Positions 63,926 through 64,000 of a stretch of DNA of 64,000 nt are shown piece after piece. Position 1 is the first letter of the stretch. The number at the start of each line of letters is the position of its first letter. The notes below the pieces were generated by a model. It searched no databases. It was not told the origin of the DNA and was given only the letters and a program-made list of their open reading frames with translations. Source of the DNA: Allofranklinella schreckenbergeri. GTDB lineage: Bacteria; Pseudomonadota; Gammaproteobacteria; Burkholderiales; Burkholderiaceae_C. The translations under genes were made by a program, and so were the position numbers. The stretch is from contig NZ_RDQM01000008.1 of the NCBI RefSeq assembly GCF_003703475.1, forward strand, positions 96,016-160,015, given 5' to 3'.

Positions 63926-64000
63926 TCAACGCTGGCGTTTGCGCTGGCGGCGCAAGCCCGCAGCGCCCAGCAAGGCCGCCAAGGCGCCCAGGCCCAGCCC
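63926..64000 (-). CDS. C-terminus of a protein with a CTERM-like sorting tail (partial)
   Basis: Only 24 residues and the stop lie in the window. They read GLGLGALAALLGAAGLRR followed by QRKRQR: a short hydrophobic helix with small residues, then an Arg/Lys cluster at the very end. This is how PEP-CTERM or IPTL-CTERM exosortase-type sorting signals and other C-terminal membrane anchors end. The start and the motif before the helix lie outside the window, so the subtype is not known. It converges with cls at the terminator. Confidence 0.65.
   Translation of the reverse strand, partial: GLGLGALAALLGAAGLRRQRKRQR

Overview
This window looks like chromosomal DNA of a GC-rich betaproteobacterium, most likely order Burkholderiales and near Comamonadaceae. 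The evidence is gene content and gene style: a fused MrpAB antiporter subunit, pilT / cyclic-nucleotide-binding gene / pilU, a HAD-pcnB pair, rpsP-rimM-trmD-rplS, and a TadA carrying a long hydrolase-like tail. Taxonomy is inference from families; no rRNA or tRNA gene was found. Almost everything is core or housekeeping. No phage, insertion sequence with a transposase, CRISPR array or classical defence island is visible.

Layout. 0-7.5 kb: rhodanese, GNAT acetyltransferase and cysE (minus), then a HAD phosphatase, pcnB, an MFS exporter and bpt (plus). 7.6-15 kb: a six-gene Mrp Na+/H+ antiporter operon and a glycerophosphodiesterase. 15-18.5 kb: hisF, a small conserved protein, hisI, hisE, then tgt. 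18.5-22 kb (minus): a Balon-type ribosome-hibernation factor, an SPFH protein with a C-terminal DNA-binding-like domain, and hda. 22-27 kb (plus): purM, a PerM-type permease, an M48 protease and rsgA. 27-34 kb (minus): a membrane-anchored unknown, fmt, a lipoprotein, pilU, a cNMP-binding protein, pilT and a CsgG-like lipoprotein. 34-39.5 kb: dps, cysK, a DUF2892 protein and uvrA. 39.8-45.1 kb (minus): a yfiB/yfiR-like pair, rph, a NUDIX hydrolase and the rplS-trmD-rimM-rpsP operon. 45.3-56 kb: cutA, then sppA, a HAD phosphatase, dnaB, the cyoABCD oxidase and a DUF2157/GDYXXLXY pair (minus). 56-63.6 kb: an ABC-FtsX-HlyD exporter, the tadA fusion and cardiolipin synthase. At the right edge is the C-terminus of a probable surface-sorted protein.

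The most striking feature is not a gene. Fourteen AT-rich elements of about 75-85 bp lie between genes, roughly one per 4-5 kb. Each has an outer inverted repeat (about ATTACAAATCAAAAGGAAAT at one end and its complement at the other) and an asymmetric core, TGCCGAAATAAGGC, that can itself fold into a small hairpin. Seven copies read in each direction. They sit in tandem, convergent and divergent gaps, sometimes touch start or stop codons, and often occur where familiar operons are broken (pcnB without folK, hisF-I-E apart from hisA and tatABC, the HlyD gene apart from its ABC genes). I do not recognise the family. A second, unrelated palindrome lies between the MFS gene and bpt.

Base composition is uneven: about 44-53 kb is visibly less GC-rich than the rest although it holds core genes. 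Start codons were set by ribosome-binding sites and family alignment from memory. Coordinates of repeats and hairpins may be off by one or two bases.
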